64,000 nt of DNA from Microvirga sp. 3-52 (GCF_018383585.1 NZ_JAHAMK010000004.1:14989-78988); one strand, 5' to 3'. Counted from the first letter of the stretch, positions 54,377 to 64,000 are shown. Made by a program: numbers and translations. The notes: a model not told the origin generated them from the letters alone.

Positions 54377-56884
54377 ATGACACGGGGACGACGAGTGCAG
54401 AAGATTGCGCAACGGCTGCCGTTCTATACAGGCCTTGGCTTGGTCACTGCAGCAACCCTGATGCTGCAGATCGTCGAAACCCGGATCATCTCCGTCACAT
54501 CCTGGTATCACCTCGCGTTTTTCGTCATCAGCATCGCGATGTTCGGCCTCACTGCCGGAGCAGTCTGGGTTTATCTCCACCCCGAGCGGTACCGCCCGGA
54601 GCAGCTGTCCTACCACCTGAGCACCGCCTCACTCAGCTTCGCCCTCGCGACGATCCTGGCGCTCCTGGTGCAGTTGACCATCGTCACGAGTCTGCCCGCA
54701 TCGGTCATGTCACTCGTCGTCTGGGCTGAGTTCGCCGTTGCCTTGTCTCTCCCGTTCTTCTTCTCCGGCATCGTTGTCAGCCTGGCTCTGACCCGCAGCC
54801 CCTTCCCCGTCGGCGTAGTCTATGGGATCGACCTGCTCGGCGCAGCTCTCGGCTGCCTCGGCGCCCTCGTTCTGCTCAATCTGGTCAGCGGTCCCTCGGC
54901 GGTGCTCTGGATCGCGGTCCTGATGGCCGCCGGCGGCCTGTTCTTCGCGCGGGCGGACCTCGGGGATGTGCCGTCCGACCGGTCTGTGGCCGGTTGGCTT
55001 TTCCGGTATCGCGGCGCCGTGCTTGCGGGTCTTGCGATCCTCGCCCTCGCCAACAGCTTGATCGAGAGCATCCGGCCGACGGTGGTGAAGGACCAGATCG
55101 AGCATCCCGCGACGATCGCTTACGAGAAATGGAACTCGTTCTCGCGCATCACGGTCGGCCAGTCTGAGAGGACGCGGCCGGCACTCTGGGGGCCGTCCCC
55201 ACACTATGTCGCAGATCCGATTGAGCAGCGCTGGATGAACATCGACGGCGGGGCCGGGACGGCGGTCTATCGCTTCTCCGGCGATCTGAATGAACTGGCC
55301 TTCCTCCGCTACGACGTCACCAACCTCGCCTACGCGGTTCCCGGCCTCCAGACCGGGGCGGTGATCGGCGTCGGCGGCGGCCGGGATCTCCTGTCCGCGC
55401 GCTTGTTCGGTGTCTCAGACGTGGTCGGCGTCGAAATCAACCCGATCTTCATCGACCTGCTGACCCGGCGGTTCGCGAACGACACCGCCATCGGTCGACA
55501 GTCCGGCCTTTCCTTCGAAGTCGATGAGGCGAGAAGCTGGTTTGCCCGCGCCGAGCGCTCCTTCGACGTCATCCAGATGAGCCTGATCGACACGTGGGCG
55601 GCCACGGGTGCCGGCGCCTTCACCCTGTCGGAGAATGGCCTTTACACGGTCGAGGCCTGGCGGATCTTCCTCGAGCGCCTGACGCCGTCGGGGGTCTTCA
55701 CTGTGAGCCGCTGGTACGCCCCTGGCGAGGTCAACGAGACCGGTCGCATGGTGAGCCTCGCTGTCGCGACGCTCCAATCCCTTGGGGTGACCGACCCCAA
55801 GAGACACCTCTTCATGGCGGCGTCGGACCATGTGGCGACCCTGGTCATGTCGCGCCTGCCCTTGTCGGAGCAAGCCTTGGCGGCGCTCCGGCAGGCTGCG
55901 GATACCTACGCGTTCCCCGTCCTGCTGAGCCCGCAGGCACAGGCCGCTTCGCCGCTGCTCGAGAGCATCGTGTCGGCGCCCGATCGTAGCGCTCTCGCGC
56001 GCGCCACCGAGGCCTCCTACCTCGACCTGAGCCCGCCGACCGACGCACGCCCGTTCTTCTTCAATCAGTTGCGACTCGGTCGCCTGCTTGATCAGGACGT
56101 CTTCACTCTGGCCTCGCGGGTGGGCGTCTATGGGGGCAATCTGAGCGCGACCCTGACGCTCGCTATGCTGATCCTCATCTCGGCCATTCTCGTCGCGGTG
56201 ACGATCATCGTTCCGCTGCGGTCTTCCACAAAAACGGGACCATCCGGGCTGATCGGCGCCGGAACGTTCTATTTCGGCCTGATCGGCATAGGCTTCATGA
56301 TGGTCGAGATTGGCCTGCTTCAGCGCATCAGCGTGTTTCTGGGCCACCCGGTCTATGCCCTCAGTGTCGTCCTCTTCAGCCTGATCCTGTCGACTGGCAT
56401 CGGCAGCCTGGTGTCCGAGCGTGTTCCACTCGACAGCAGCGCGAGGCTGGTCGGCTGGTCCGTCCTGACCAGCCTGTACCTTCTTCTCCTGCCGTTCTGG
56501 CTGCCCGACATCCTGCTCCGGCTTGAGAGCGCCGGCCTCCTGCTCCGAGCCGGGCTCGCGGTCCTGGTTCTCTCACCAGCCGGCCTCCTCATGGGCTTTG
56601 GTTTTCCGACCGGAATGCGGCTGGTGTCAGCGATCAGCAAGCTACCAACCCCTTGGTTCTGGGGCATCAACGGAGCAGCCGGTGTGCTCGCGGCCAGCGT
56701 CGCCGTGCTGACGAGCATCGAATTCGGCATCGACACAACGCTTCGCATTGGGGCGATCTGCTACCTTCTGCTGCTCGGACCTGCTTTGCTTCTCGTCCGA
56801 CGTGCAAGGGGGCTGCGCGAGAGCGGCAGTTCAATGAGAGAGGAAGGTCAACCTTCGGAGCTCGACCTGACATCCGTCTCATGA
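54377..56884 (+). CDS. Membrane-bound spermidine-synthase-like protein
   Basis: An 835-aa protein with about seven N-terminal TM helices (15-235), a central Rossmann domain of the spermidine-synthase/PABMT type, and about seven C-terminal TM helices (575-815). The central domain shows VIGVGGGRDLLSARLFGVSD, GVEINPIFIDLL and FDVIQMSLIDTW. The family's usual GGGDG is here GGGRD. Function is unknown; homologous fused proteins are widespread and not all make polyamines. It is intact although surrounded by transposon relics. Confidence 0.8.
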   Translation: MTRGRRVQKIAQRLPFYTGLGLVTAATLMLQIVETRIISVTSWYHLAFFVISIAMFGLTAGAVWVYLHPERYRPEQLSYHLSTASLSFALATILALLVQLTIVTSLPASVMSLVVWAEFAVALSLPFFFSGIVVSLALTRSPFPVGVVYGIDLLGAALGCLGALVLLNLVSGPSAVLWIAVLMAAGGLFFARADLGDVPSDRSVAGWLFRYRGAVLAGLAILALANSLIESIRPTVVKDQIEHPATIAYEKWNSFSRITVGQSERTRPALWGPSPHYVADPIEQRWMNIDGGAGTAVYRFSGDLNELAFLRYDVTNLAYAVPGLQTGAVIGVGGGRDLLSARLFGVSDVVGVEINPIFIDLLTRRFANDTAIGRQSGLSFEVDEARSWFARAERSFDVIQMSLIDTWAATGAGAFTLSENGLYTVEAWRIFLERLTPSGVFTVSRWYAPGEVNETGRMVSLAVATLQSLGVTDPKRHLFMAASDHVATLVMSRLPLSEQALAALRQAADTYAFPVLLSPQAQAASPLLESIVSAPDRSALARATEASYLDLSPPTDARPFFFNQLRLGRLLDQDVFTLASRVGVYGGNLSATLTLAMLILISAILVAVTIIVPLRSSTKTGPSGLIGAGTFYFGLIGIGFMMVEIGLLQRISVFLGHPVYALSVVLFSLILSTGIGSLVSERVPLDSSARLVGWSVLTSLYLLLLPFWLPDILLRLESAGLLLRAGLAVLVLSPAGLLMGFGFPTGMRLVSAISKLPTPWFWGINGAAGVLAASVAVLTSIEFGIDTTLRIGAICYLLLLGPALLLVRRARGLRESGSSMREEGQPSELDLTSVS

Positions 56885-57095
56885 CCGAGATCCCACGAGG
56901 AGTGCATTTCTGATGCTGGATCCTGATGCGCTGCGGCGGAAGCCGACCGGCCGGACTGAAAGACGGTTATGCAGAAATTAGAAGCTACAGGCCCCGCTGC
57001 TCGATTGTAGGTGAAGTCAGCGGAGGATGGCGAGGGGCCGCTGCGGGTCAACTTTTCACGTTCCGGCTGCTCAACGAATGTCTGCTCGTGCGACG
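56885..57095. other. Gap before the IS1182-type relic
   Basis: About 210 bp with no gene or repeat I can support. Confidence 0.35.
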
Positions 57096-57684
57096 AGGCT
57101 GTGTGGAAACGCGGTGATTTGGCAGACTGTCTCCCAGCTTTGGGAGGTCACGATGACCCGCTTCATCGGAGGCAAGAACCGCTGGCAGATGCTGCTCCTG
57201 CCTGAATGCCTGGACGACCATGTCACGCAAGACAATCCGGTGCGGGTGATCGACGCCTTCATCGATGAACGCGATCTCCAGGCTCTGGGCCTCACCCGCG
57301 CCCAGCCTGCCGCTACGGGACGGCCCGGCGACCATCCGGCGATCCTGCTCAAGATCTATCTCTACGGCTACCTGCATTGATTGCCCTCGCGGCTCCGGGC
57401 GCGTCCTGATGCCATGTAGGCGCGCAAAAGCACGGTTGAGCATGTCTTCGGCACGCTCAAAGGCTTGATGGGAGCCACGCACTTCCTCACGAAGGGGCTG
57501 AAGACCACCGCGGCTGAGATGGCCCTGTATGTGCTGGCCTACAACATGAAGCAGGAGATCAGTATTCCCGGCGCGCAGCCGCTCCTGGCCGGGATCAGAG
57601 TGTTAGGGACCACACCGCTGCCTGCCCAGGCATACTCGCAATGGGTCATCAGACCTTGCCGATCTGCGCGTTTCCACACAGCCT
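57096..57684 (+). mobile_element. IS1182-type deletion derivative with perfect terminal inverted repeats
   Basis: A 589-bp relic is bounded by 18-bp perfect inverted repeats, 57096-57113 (AGGCTGTGTGGAAACGCG) and 57667-57684. Inside, the transposase N terminus (57153-57380, MTRFIGGKNRWQMLLLPECL to LLKIYLYGYLH) is joined to a C-terminal piece (57423-57610, STVEHVFGTLKGLMGATHFL) after an internal deletion of the catalytic core. No flanking target duplication is obvious. A transposase elsewhere could still mobilise the ends. Confidence 0.75.
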
Positions 57685-57919
57685 TGAGTGCTGAGGAAGT
57701 CCAAACGCTTACGTCTCAGGAGAGCCAGAAGGAGACCTTCCGGATACATAGAGGGAGTTCCGGAGCCGGAATTCTACAAGTGATCTCTGCTTGAGCCCTG
57801 CACTAGGCTGACTGCCCAGGCAATGATCTGACTCGGTCTTGCGATGGTCGCTCCGCTTGCCCTTGCTGGCCGGCAATGACCGGAAGGTTTACCTACCAAA
57901 GCATTCTGTTCTCTCGTGT

Positions 57920-58750
57920 TCAATGGCTCATCAACCGAGCGATATCGGCAGCGAAACGCATTTCAGAGTCGTCCTGTGGCTGGTAGTCTATCACCCGACG
58001 GGCATTGGTGATGCTCCAGAAAGTACGGGCATTGTTAGAAACCCCATAAAAGATATGGAACGGAACACCGTACTCATCATCGATCTGAGGTGTCTCAATG
58101 GATTTGCAGAAGAGCTGCTGCAAATCCCGTTCACTGATGTAACCTGCGAGCTCCCGCACGTAGCGGTAGCGGGGCAGATCGGCAAACTTGCTGGCATCGA
58201 TCTCTCGAGGAACGACAATCCGCAGTTGGATCACCTCCAGCTTCCGTCCTAGGCTGCCACATGCATACAAAAACCCGAGCGACTCGTAAGCCGCCTTGGC
58301 CCAACCATAGAAATTGTCTGGTCGCGGGTAATCCTCCGGACCAACGCGATCACGCAGACCAGCAAAGTAGGGTTGCTCGTACCACTTCGCTGCCTGATTG
58401 GTGCTGGCCGCCACTACCCGTCGTACACCGTGGTCCAGAGCCATCTGGTAGACCCGCTGCATCATATCGACGTTATGGCGTTCGCCGTCGTATTGGCTTT
58501 GCGGATCAGACCCGTCCAACCGCTGGTAAGCCAAGTGGACCACCACCTCCATTCCGGTGAAAATAGCCTTCAGATCCGTTGAACTCGCCTTAAGTAAATC
58601 GAGCACCTCGACATCATCAATAGGCTGACCTGCTCCGTTCTCCTGCCGAGTGTCGATAAGCCGCAAGTCATAACGTTCCCGAAGGGCTGGGAGCAACTGA
58701 CCCGCGATGTAGCCGGTCGCACCTGTTAGCAGCACCCGTAGCTTTGACAT
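57920..58750 (-). CDS. NAD-dependent epimerase/dehydratase family protein, uronate-dehydrogenase-like
   Basis: A 276-aa extended SDR enzyme. The NAD-binding GATGYIAG is at 10-17, VVHLAYQ at 71-76, and the catalytic Y148-x3-K152 in YGWAK. Length and style resemble uronate dehydrogenases (Udh), which oxidise galacturonate or glucuronate; a sugar-nucleotide epimerase is the alternative. It lies next to the GH51 arabinofuranosidase and ABC genes, suggesting use of plant-wall sugars. The ATG at 58750 is the first in the frame. Confidence 0.8.
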   Translation of the reverse strand: MSKLRVLLTGATGYIAGQLLPALRERYDLRLIDTRQENGAGQPIDDVEVLDLLKASSTDLKAIFTGMEVVVHLAYQRLDGSDPQSQYDGERHNVDMMQRVYQMALDHGVRRVVAASTNQAAKWYEQPYFAGLRDRVGPEDYPRPDNFYGWAKAAYESLGFLYACGSLGRKLEVIQLRIVVPREIDASKFADLPRYRYVRELAGYISERDLQQLFCKSIETPQIDDEYGVPFHIFYGVSNNARTFWSITNARRVIDYQPQDDSEMRFAADIARLMSH

Positions 58751-58934
58751 AGCTCATCTCCCTCACATCCCTTGCTGAGTTTTGACCATCATGCGCCAAC
58801 AACAGACCTTCCCCCTCGCACAATTCACGCGCTCGAAGATGGCAAATCGCTAGGAGGGGTGAGCCCCTCCTGGCCGATCCATTGCAAGCTTAAGTTGTCA
58901 GGCCGCCCTCTATGCGGGAGCCTACTTCAGGCGC

Positions 58935-60488
58935 TTACTGCTTCTGAACTTCCAACCGGATGACGTTCCACGAGGCAGGTGCGAGCTTGGCCCGTACCCG
59001 CTCTCCCCATATCTCAACACCCTCCAGAGGAGCGGGCTTGATCGTATCCGGCGCATCCTTTGTGTTGACGGCCATGAGATCGTCGTTGCGCAGTTGGTGC
59101 GCCTCCTTCACTGACAGACCCTCGAAGCCGCGCACGAGGGCTTCGATCGACAGGCTCTCATCTAGGCTGCGGTTGAGCGCAAAGATGGTGACGCAGTCCT
59201 CTCCGTGGTTATGAACCACGGAGAGCTTGAGATAGGGTACGGCCGGAAGCGGGAACCGCAGCTCTGATGTACCACGTGGATCATAGTAGGTCGTCTCGTA
59301 GGTAGGTGAATCCACCCTCGTTTGCAGCACCGTACCTCGGCCGAGATTGCTCATATCCTTGAAGGGATAGAAAATCGACTGGCGCCAGGCAGGCCCGCCA
59401 GTCTCGGTCATAATCGGGGCAATCGCGTTCACCAGCTGTGCCAGGCAGGCCGACTTAATCCGATCGGCGTGATTGAGCAGGGAGATGCAGGCGCCCCCGA
59501 AAGCAAGCGCGTCCTGCATGTTGTAGATCTCCTCAAGGATCGATGGCGCGACAGGCCAACCGAGCTTGACCCGACCCTCGTTCTTGCGGCGGGTCCGGTA
59601 CCAAACGTTCCACTCGTCGAAACTCAGCATGATGCGCTTGGGCGAGCGACGACGGGCGGAGACCGCATCAGCAATGGCGACAACCTCTTCGATGAAGCTG
59701 TCCATCAGGTCCGGACTTGCGAGGAATGCCGGAGTGTCATCCGCATAGTTATTCAGGTAGGTATGTAAGGAGATGTATTCGACATGGTCGAACGAGTGCT
59801 CGAGCACAGTGTCCTCCCAGCTGCCAAAGGTCGGCATGTTGCGCGAGGACGAGCCGCAGGCGGCGAGTTCGATAGTCGGATCGATCCATTTCATAAGCTT
59901 GGCGGCTTCAGCCGCGATCCGTCCATATTCCCACGCTGTCTTGGTCTCCATTTGCCATGGGCCGTCCATCTCGTTGCCCAAGCACCAGAACCGCACGTTG
60001 TGCGGCTTTTCCCATCCATGAGATCGGCGCAGTTCGGACAGCTCCGTACCACTTGGAAAATTGCAGTATTCCAGGAGGCGACGAGCATCATCAGGGCCTC
60101 GTGTGCCGAGATTGACAGCCATCATGGGCTCTACGCCGGCCACTTGGCACCAATCCATGAACTCGTTGGTGCCGAACGTGTTCGGCTCGGTCGACATCCA
60201 AGCGAGATCAAGCCGGCGCGGACGGTTCTCCACGGGGCCGACGCCATCCTCCCAGTTGTATCCGGAGACGAAGTTTCCACCCGGATAGCGGATAATGGTA
60301 GGAGCCAGCTCTCGGACGAGCTCAAGTACGTCACGTCGGAACCCCCGCTCGTCGGCCGTCGAATGGCCCGGCTCGTAGATGCCGCCGTAAACGCAGCGTC
60401 CCAAGTGTTCGACAAAGGCGCCGAACAGACGTGGATCCGTTTCCGCGATTGAGAAATCGCGGTCAATGGTGACTTTGGCTTCTTTCAT
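58935..60488 (-). CDS. Alpha-L-arabinofuranosidase, GH51
   Basis: A 517-aa glycoside hydrolase of family GH51. It removes alpha-L-arabinofuranosyl side chains from arabinan and arabinoxylan fragments. The acid/base Glu is in FWCLGNEMDGPW (E173) and the nucleophile in IMLSFDEWNVW (E292). IRYPGGNFVSGYNW and GGIYEPGHST are other family markers. No signal peptide is seen, so it acts in the cytoplasm on imported oligosaccharides. The ATG at 60488 is chosen over a longer frame without family match. Confidence 0.92.
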   Translation of the reverse strand: MKEAKVTIDRDFSIAETDPRLFGAFVEHLGRCVYGGIYEPGHSTADERGFRRDVLELVRELAPTIIRYPGGNFVSGYNWEDGVGPVENRPRRLDLAWMSTEPNTFGTNEFMDWCQVAGVEPMMAVNLGTRGPDDARRLLEYCNFPSGTELSELRRSHGWEKPHNVRFWCLGNEMDGPWQMETKTAWEYGRIAAEAAKLMKWIDPTIELAACGSSSRNMPTFGSWEDTVLEHSFDHVEYISLHTYLNNYADDTPAFLASPDLMDSFIEEVVAIADAVSARRRSPKRIMLSFDEWNVWYRTRRKNEGRVKLGWPVAPSILEEIYNMQDALAFGGACISLLNHADRIKSACLAQLVNAIAPIMTETGGPAWRQSIFYPFKDMSNLGRGTVLQTRVDSPTYETTYYDPRGTSELRFPLPAVPYLKLSVVHNHGEDCVTIFALNRSLDESLSIEALVRGFEGLSVKEAHQLRNDDLMAVNTKDAPDTIKPAPLEGVEIWGERVRAKLAPASWNVIRLEVQKQ

Positions 60489-60553
60489 GGGAAGGCTCCG
60501 ATCAGTTAAGCAGGCAAACTCTTTTTGAGCTGGTGACGGGAATGAGGGGTGGA

Positions 60554-61402
60554 CTAGGTCACTACTGCGGGGATGGTGTCCGCGAAGGGCTCGTCGCGCC
60601 AAGCGTTGTCGACGGACAGCACCGCCTGGCGGAGCTTGATGGAATAAGGATGTTGCGGGGCCGCGAGCACTGTCCGGGCGTCGCCACCTTCGACTATCTT
60701 GCCCTTCTGCATGATGATCAGACGGTCGCTGATGTAGTAGGCGGTCGCGAGATCGTGCGTGATGTAGATGATCGAGACTCCGATTTCATCTCGGAGCTTT
60801 TTGAACAAGTTGATCACAGTCATACGCAGCGATGCGTCGATCATCGAGACTGGCTCGTCAGCGACGATCAGGGACGGATTGGACACGAGCGCGCGCGCGA
60901 TCGCCACACGCTGGAGCTGCCCTCCCGACATCTCGTGCGGATAGCGCCCCCGGATTTCGATAAGCGACAGGCCGACTTTGCGCAGGGCCTCGTCAGCCCG
61001 CTCTGCCGCCTCCTCGGTCGTGCGGGATTCCGTAAAGCGCTGAGCCGCACTGAACAGGTAGCGGTCGACGCGCTTCAGCGGATTGAATGCGTCGAAGGGA
61101 TTCTGGAAAATCGCCTGCACATGGCTCATGAACGCGAGCCTGTCACGGCGGCTGCGGACGTCGCGCAGGTCTCTTCCCTGGAACAGGATTCGCCCGCTCG
61201 TTGGAGCGAGGCTGTTCAGGATCATACCCGCCAGAGTGGTTTTTCCGCTGCCGGACTCACCGATAATGGTAAACACCTCAGGCTTATCCGCCGCGAGAGA
61301 GAAGCTGACATCATTCACGGCATGGTTAACCGTCCGCGAAATGAGACCGCCCATCGTGAAGATTTTATTGACATTTTCCACGTCAAGAAGGTTCGGACTC
61401 AT
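60554..61402 (-). CDS. ABC transporter ATP-binding protein (DppF/OppF-like)
   Basis: A 282-aa ATPase subunit. Walker A is GESGSGKTTLAG, the signature MSGGQLQRVAIARAL and Walker B SLIVADEPVS. MSHVQAIFQNPFDAFNPLK is the DppF/OppF-type Q-loop region. It is preceded by the DppD-like subunit 12 bp upstream. It imports peptide- or oligosaccharide-type substrates with the permeases at 62473-64000. Confidence 0.92.
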   Translation of the reverse strand: MSPNLLDVENVNKIFTMGGLISRTVNHAVNDVSFSLAADKPEVFTIIGESGSGKTTLAGMILNSLAPTSGRILFQGRDLRDVRSRRDRLAFMSHVQAIFQNPFDAFNPLKRVDRYLFSAAQRFTESRTTEEAAERADEALRKVGLSLIEIRGRYPHEMSGGQLQRVAIARALVSNPSLIVADEPVSMIDASLRMTVINLFKKLRDEIGVSIIYITHDLATAYYISDRLIIMQKGKIVEGGDARTVLAAPQHPYSIKLRQAVLSVDNAWRDEPFADTIPAVVT

Positions 61403-61414
61403 GCGCTTGCCTCC

Positions 61415-62476
61415 TTATGCAACCGCTTCGACTCGGGTGGGATCGGCCTGAGCAACGTGGCAGGCTGCCCGGTGCCCGGGCAGGATTTCCACCATTTGTG
61501 GAGCCTCGCGGTGGCAGATATCGATAGCGAGAGGACAGCGGGGGTGGAACCGGCACCCTGACGGAGGGTCTGCAAGACTCGGTGGTGAGCCTTCAAGGCC
61601 CTTCTTCGGCGCTTCGTCCCCAATGCGCGGCAGGCTGGAAATCAGATGCGCGGTGTAAGGATGGAGCGGCTTCTTGAACACGTCCCGTGTTCTGCCCTCC
61701 TCCACCAGCCGGCCGGCATACATGATGCCGAGACGGTCGGTGAGGTTGGCGTGCACCGCCATATCGTGGGTCACGAACAAGACCGAGGACCCGAGCTCCT
61801 GCTGAATCTCCCGCACCATGGAGAGCACGCCCTTCTGGACGATCACGTCCAGCGCGGTCGTCGGCTCGTCGGCGATAATAAATTCCGGGCTGCAGACGGT
61901 TGCTAGAGCGATGGTCACCCTCTGCCGCATGCCTCCGGATAGCTCGTGCGGGTAGGCCTGGAGGACTGCGGGATCGAGGTGGACCCGTTTCAGGTGCCGC
62001 TCCACGAGGCGGGTAAAGTCGGCCCCCTTCACGCTCACGTGCGGCAATGCGAAGTCCGCGAAGGCGTGCTTGATCCGCCGAACCGGGTTCAGCACGCTCA
62101 TGGAGCCTTGCATGATGTAGGACAGATGGCTCCAGCGAATCGCCGACAGCTCCTGCGGCGAAAGCTTGTAGATATCCCGCTCTCCATCCTTGAAATTGAA
62201 CCGCACGGAACCTTCGACAACCCGGAACGGAGGACGGATGGCGCCCGCAATGGTCTTGATAAGGGAGCTCTTTCCGGAACTCGACTCGCCGGCGAGGCCA
62301 TAGATTTCGTTGCGGTTGATCTTGAGGCTTACGTCGTCGACTGCCCTCACCTCGCGGTCGACGCCGAACAGCTGCGTCTTATAGTAAGCCTTTAACCGGT
62401 CCACTGTGAGCAGCGGCGCAGTCTGCGGAGCCTTTAGTTCGACGGAGGGAGGAATGGGTCGGAGCTCGGTGATCAT
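61415..62476 (-). CDS. ABC transporter ATP-binding protein (DppD/OppD-like)
   Basis: A 353-aa ATPase with Walker [13 protein letters not shown], signature [12 protein letters not shown] and Walker [16 protein letters not shown]-terminal oligo_HPY region ([20 protein letters not shown]) carries Cys residues found in this family. It overlaps the downstream end of the permease gene by 4 bp. Confidence 0.93.
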   Translation of the reverse strand: MITELRPIPPSVELKAPQTAPLLTVDRLKAYYKTQLFGVDREVRAVDDVSLKINRNEIYGLAGESSSGKSSLIKTIAGAIRPPFRVVEGSVRFNFKDGERDIYKLSPQELSAIRWSHLSYIMQGSMSVLNPVRRIKHAFADFALPHVSVKGADFTRLVERHLKRVHLDPAVLQAYPHELSGGMRQRVTIALATVCSPEFIIADEPTTALDVIVQKGVLSMVREIQQELGSSVLFVTHDMAVHANLTDRLGIMYAGRLVEEGRTRDVFKKPLHPYTAHLISSLPRIGDEAPKKGLEGSPPSLADPPSGCRFHPRCPLAIDICHREAPQMVEILPGHRAACHVAQADPTRVEAVA

Positions 62477-63342
62477 GCCTGCCCTCCAAGACGGCTGAGA
62501 CGGCTACGCGGGTCGATGTATTCATTCATCGAAATGGCGAGCAGGAACAGCCCGATAAACAGCATGATGACCAGCACGACCGGGAACGTGATCCACCACC
62601 AGATGCCTGAAACCAGTGCGGTGTGCTGGTTTGCCCAGTAGATCATGCCACCGATGGTGGGAGTGTTGATGTCGGTGAAACCCAGGACCGACAGCGTTAC
62701 CTCGATGCCGATCGACCAGTTGATGTTGTTCATAGTCGTCGAGAACACGATCGGCAGAACGAAGGGCAAGTGTTCCTGGAGAACGATCTTGCCGGTCCCC
62801 ATGCCTGAGAACACGGCCTGGCGGGTGAATTCGCGGGTCCTCAGGCTCATGGCAATGGACCGGATCAGCCGCGCATCATAGGCCCATCCCAAAAGCGCGG
62901 TGATAACCGCGAGCATCACCCAGGACATCTGGTCCCGCATGATGAAGTAGAACAGCACCAAGATGGGAAAGAGCGGGATAACGACGAAAGTATCGTTAAT
63001 CGACATCAAGACACGGTCCACCCAGCCGCCCTTGTAGCCTGAGATCAGCCCGACCGCGAGAGATATGATACGGCTGAGAACCGCCACCACTATGCCAAAC
63101 AGAAGAGTGTTTCGGATCGCAAAGGTGAGCTGCCAGAATACATCCTGCCCGCGTGAGGTCGTGCCCAGCGGATACTCCCAAGAGGGTGGCACATCGGGCG
63201 GTACGACGTAGACGTCCATCGGCGGATAGGGCGAGAAGAAGGAACAAACGGCAACTGCCAGCACGACAAGTACCAGCACAAGGCCGATGGCGAACTCACC
63301 GTTGTAGCGGAAGAGGTCACGAAGAATCTTGAGAGTGCTCAT
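62473..63342 (-). CDS. ABC transporter permease (DppC/OppC-like)
   Basis: A 289-aa inner-membrane permease. It has an N-terminal TM (IGLVLVLVVLAVAVCSFFS), five further helices, and the coupling segment LRTREFTRQAVFSGMGTGKI (EAA-like loop). It starts with the ATG at 63342, sharing one base with the stop of the upstream permease (TGATG). Confidence 0.92.
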   Translation of the reverse strand: MSTLKILRDLFRYNGEFAIGLVLVLVVLAVAVCSFFSPYPPMDVYVVPPDVPPSWEYPLGTTSRGQDVFWQLTFAIRNTLLFGIVVAVLSRIISLAVGLISGYKGGWVDRVLMSINDTFVVIPLFPILVLFYFIMRDQMSWVMLAVITALLGWAYDARLIRSIAMSLRTREFTRQAVFSGMGTGKIVLQEHLPFVLPIVFSTTMNNINWSIGIEVTLSVLGFTDINTPTIGGMIYWANQHTALVSGIWWWITFPVVLVIMLFIGLFLLAISMNEYIDPRSRLSRLGGQA

Positions 63343-64000
63343 CAGCGTGCCTCCACGCGCGGGTCGATCAAGGGATAGAGGAGATCGATCAGCAGGACAG
63401 TGGCGGAGACGGCCACGATCGAGACAGTGGTGATGCCAAGAACTAGGCTGTAGTCGCCGGCATGGACCGCGCTGATCAGGAGAGACCCAACGCCTGGGTA
63501 GCCAAAGACCTGCTCGGTGATTATCGCGCCGTTGAAGATGGCACCCAGCTGCAAGGCGAGGCCAGTCACCTGGGGACCGAGGGCATTCCGCATCACGTAG
63601 GATTGCAGGATCTTGCTGCGCTTGACGCCCGCGAGTTCCGCGTAGACCACGTAGTCCTCGGTCACGATGTTGGACACGAGCGACCGCATTCCCATAAACC
63701 ACCCGCCGATACCGACGGCCATAAGGGACAGAACCGGCAGGATCGAGTGGACCGCCACGTCGAGCATGAAGGCAGGCGTGTTGGAGCGGTCCGACGCCAT
63801 TGTGGCGCCGCCGCTGATCGGCAGAACCGGCCAAAGGAAACCGAAGATGATCAGAAGGACGAAGGCGACGACGTAGTACGGGATGGGGTGGAGCCCCATG
63901 CTGAGAACGCCGAACGCCTTGAGGATCCGGCTGTTGCGGTAATAGCCCGCGAGGCCGCCAAGCAAATTGCCCAGAAACCAGGTCAGGAGCGTCGAAACCA
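63342..64000 (-). CDS. ABC transporter permease (DppB/OppB-like), 5' end outside the window
   Basis: At least 219 aa of a permease whose N terminus lies beyond the right edge: the frame stays open to base 64000 (VSTLLTWFLGNLLGGLAGYY). The EAA-like loop VYAELAGVKRSKILQSYVMR is visible, and it ends in LLIDLLYPLIDPRVEAR. It pairs with the DppC-like permease. The substrate-binding protein is not in the window, and the adjacent GH51 gene suggests arabino-oligosaccharides. Confidence 0.9.
   Translation of the reverse strand, partial: VSTLLTWFLGNLLGGLAGYYRNSRILKAFGVLSMGLHPIPYYVVAFVLLIIFGFLWPVLPISGGATMASDRSNTPAFMLDVAVHSILPVLSLMAVGIGGWFMGMRSLVSNIVTEDYVVYAELAGVKRSKILQSYVMRNALGPQVTGLALQLGAIFNGAIITEQVFGYPGVGSLLISAVHAGDYSLVLGITTVSIVAVSATVLLIDLLYPLIDPRVEAR

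Noticed and set aside
54128-54616. Minus-strand frame over the start of the spermidine-synthase-like gene
   Set aside because: It is the complement of a real plus-strand gene with clear TM segments; it shows no protein features.

Overview
The window looks like chromosome of a GC-rich alphaproteobacterium of the order Hyphomicrobiales (Rhizobiales), plausibly near Microvirga, Methylobacterium or Bosea. The main evidence is the minus-strand run rplU-rpmA-GNAT-obgE-proB-proA-nadD-rsfS-rlmH-envC-ctpA-rppH, an order typical of that group. The genus is inferred from gene order and protein style, not from a search.

Layout. (1) 1-4.6 kb: a minus-strand phage or phage-satellite segment cut by the window edge (HK97 capsid, prohead protease, RecA-like replication ATPase, small proteins). 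(2) 5.2-18.1 kb: the conserved core block. It starts with a Ser/Gly-rich DUF1236 secreted protein, holds a DUF72 gene inserted between proB and proA, and ends at a tRNA-Ser(CGA). (3) 18.05-38.26 kb: an integrative element at the 3' end of that tRNA. It is bounded by a 15-bp direct repeat shared by the tRNA 3' end and a site beside a P4-type tyrosine integrase. From the integrase inward its backbone is integrase, unknown gene, AlpA-like regulator, small gene, primase-polymerase/DUF3987 protein, four iteron-like 13-mers and small genes, which resembles a P4-like satellite. Its cargo is a dense set of defence-type genes: a DpnII/MboI-fold nuclease, a HEPN protein, an acidic protein, a PD-(D/E)XK protein, Vsr, a cytosine-5 methyltransferase, a NurA-HerA pair and an AIPR protein. 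(4) 38.25-53.69 kb: a second segment bounded by the same att core (19 bp identical to the tRNA end at its right edge). It opens with a frameshifted, truncated integrase of a different family and carries an electrophile/aromatic detoxification-like cluster: ring-cleaving VOC dioxygenase, two DoxX proteins, LysR regulator, large wHTH-ATPase regulator, two paralogous alpha/beta hydrolases, isochorismatase-like hydrolase, XapX protein, amidohydrolase, MFS exporter and RidA. (5) 53.7-57.7 kb: a scarred zone with fragments of a type IA topoisomerase, an IS110 transposase and a deletion derivative of an IS1182-type element, surrounding an intact membrane-bound spermidine-synthase-like protein. (6) 57.9-64 kb: a plant-polysaccharide locus on the minus strand, with an oligopeptide/oligosaccharide-type ABC transporter (two permeases, two ATPases), a GH51 arabinofuranosidase and an NAD-dependent epimerase/uronate-dehydrogenase-like enzyme.

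The most interesting material is the tandem occupation of tRNA-Ser by two elements and, within the first, the HerA-NurA pair flanked by Dcm/Vsr and AIPR. This looks like a modification-linked anti-phage locus that I cannot match to a named system.
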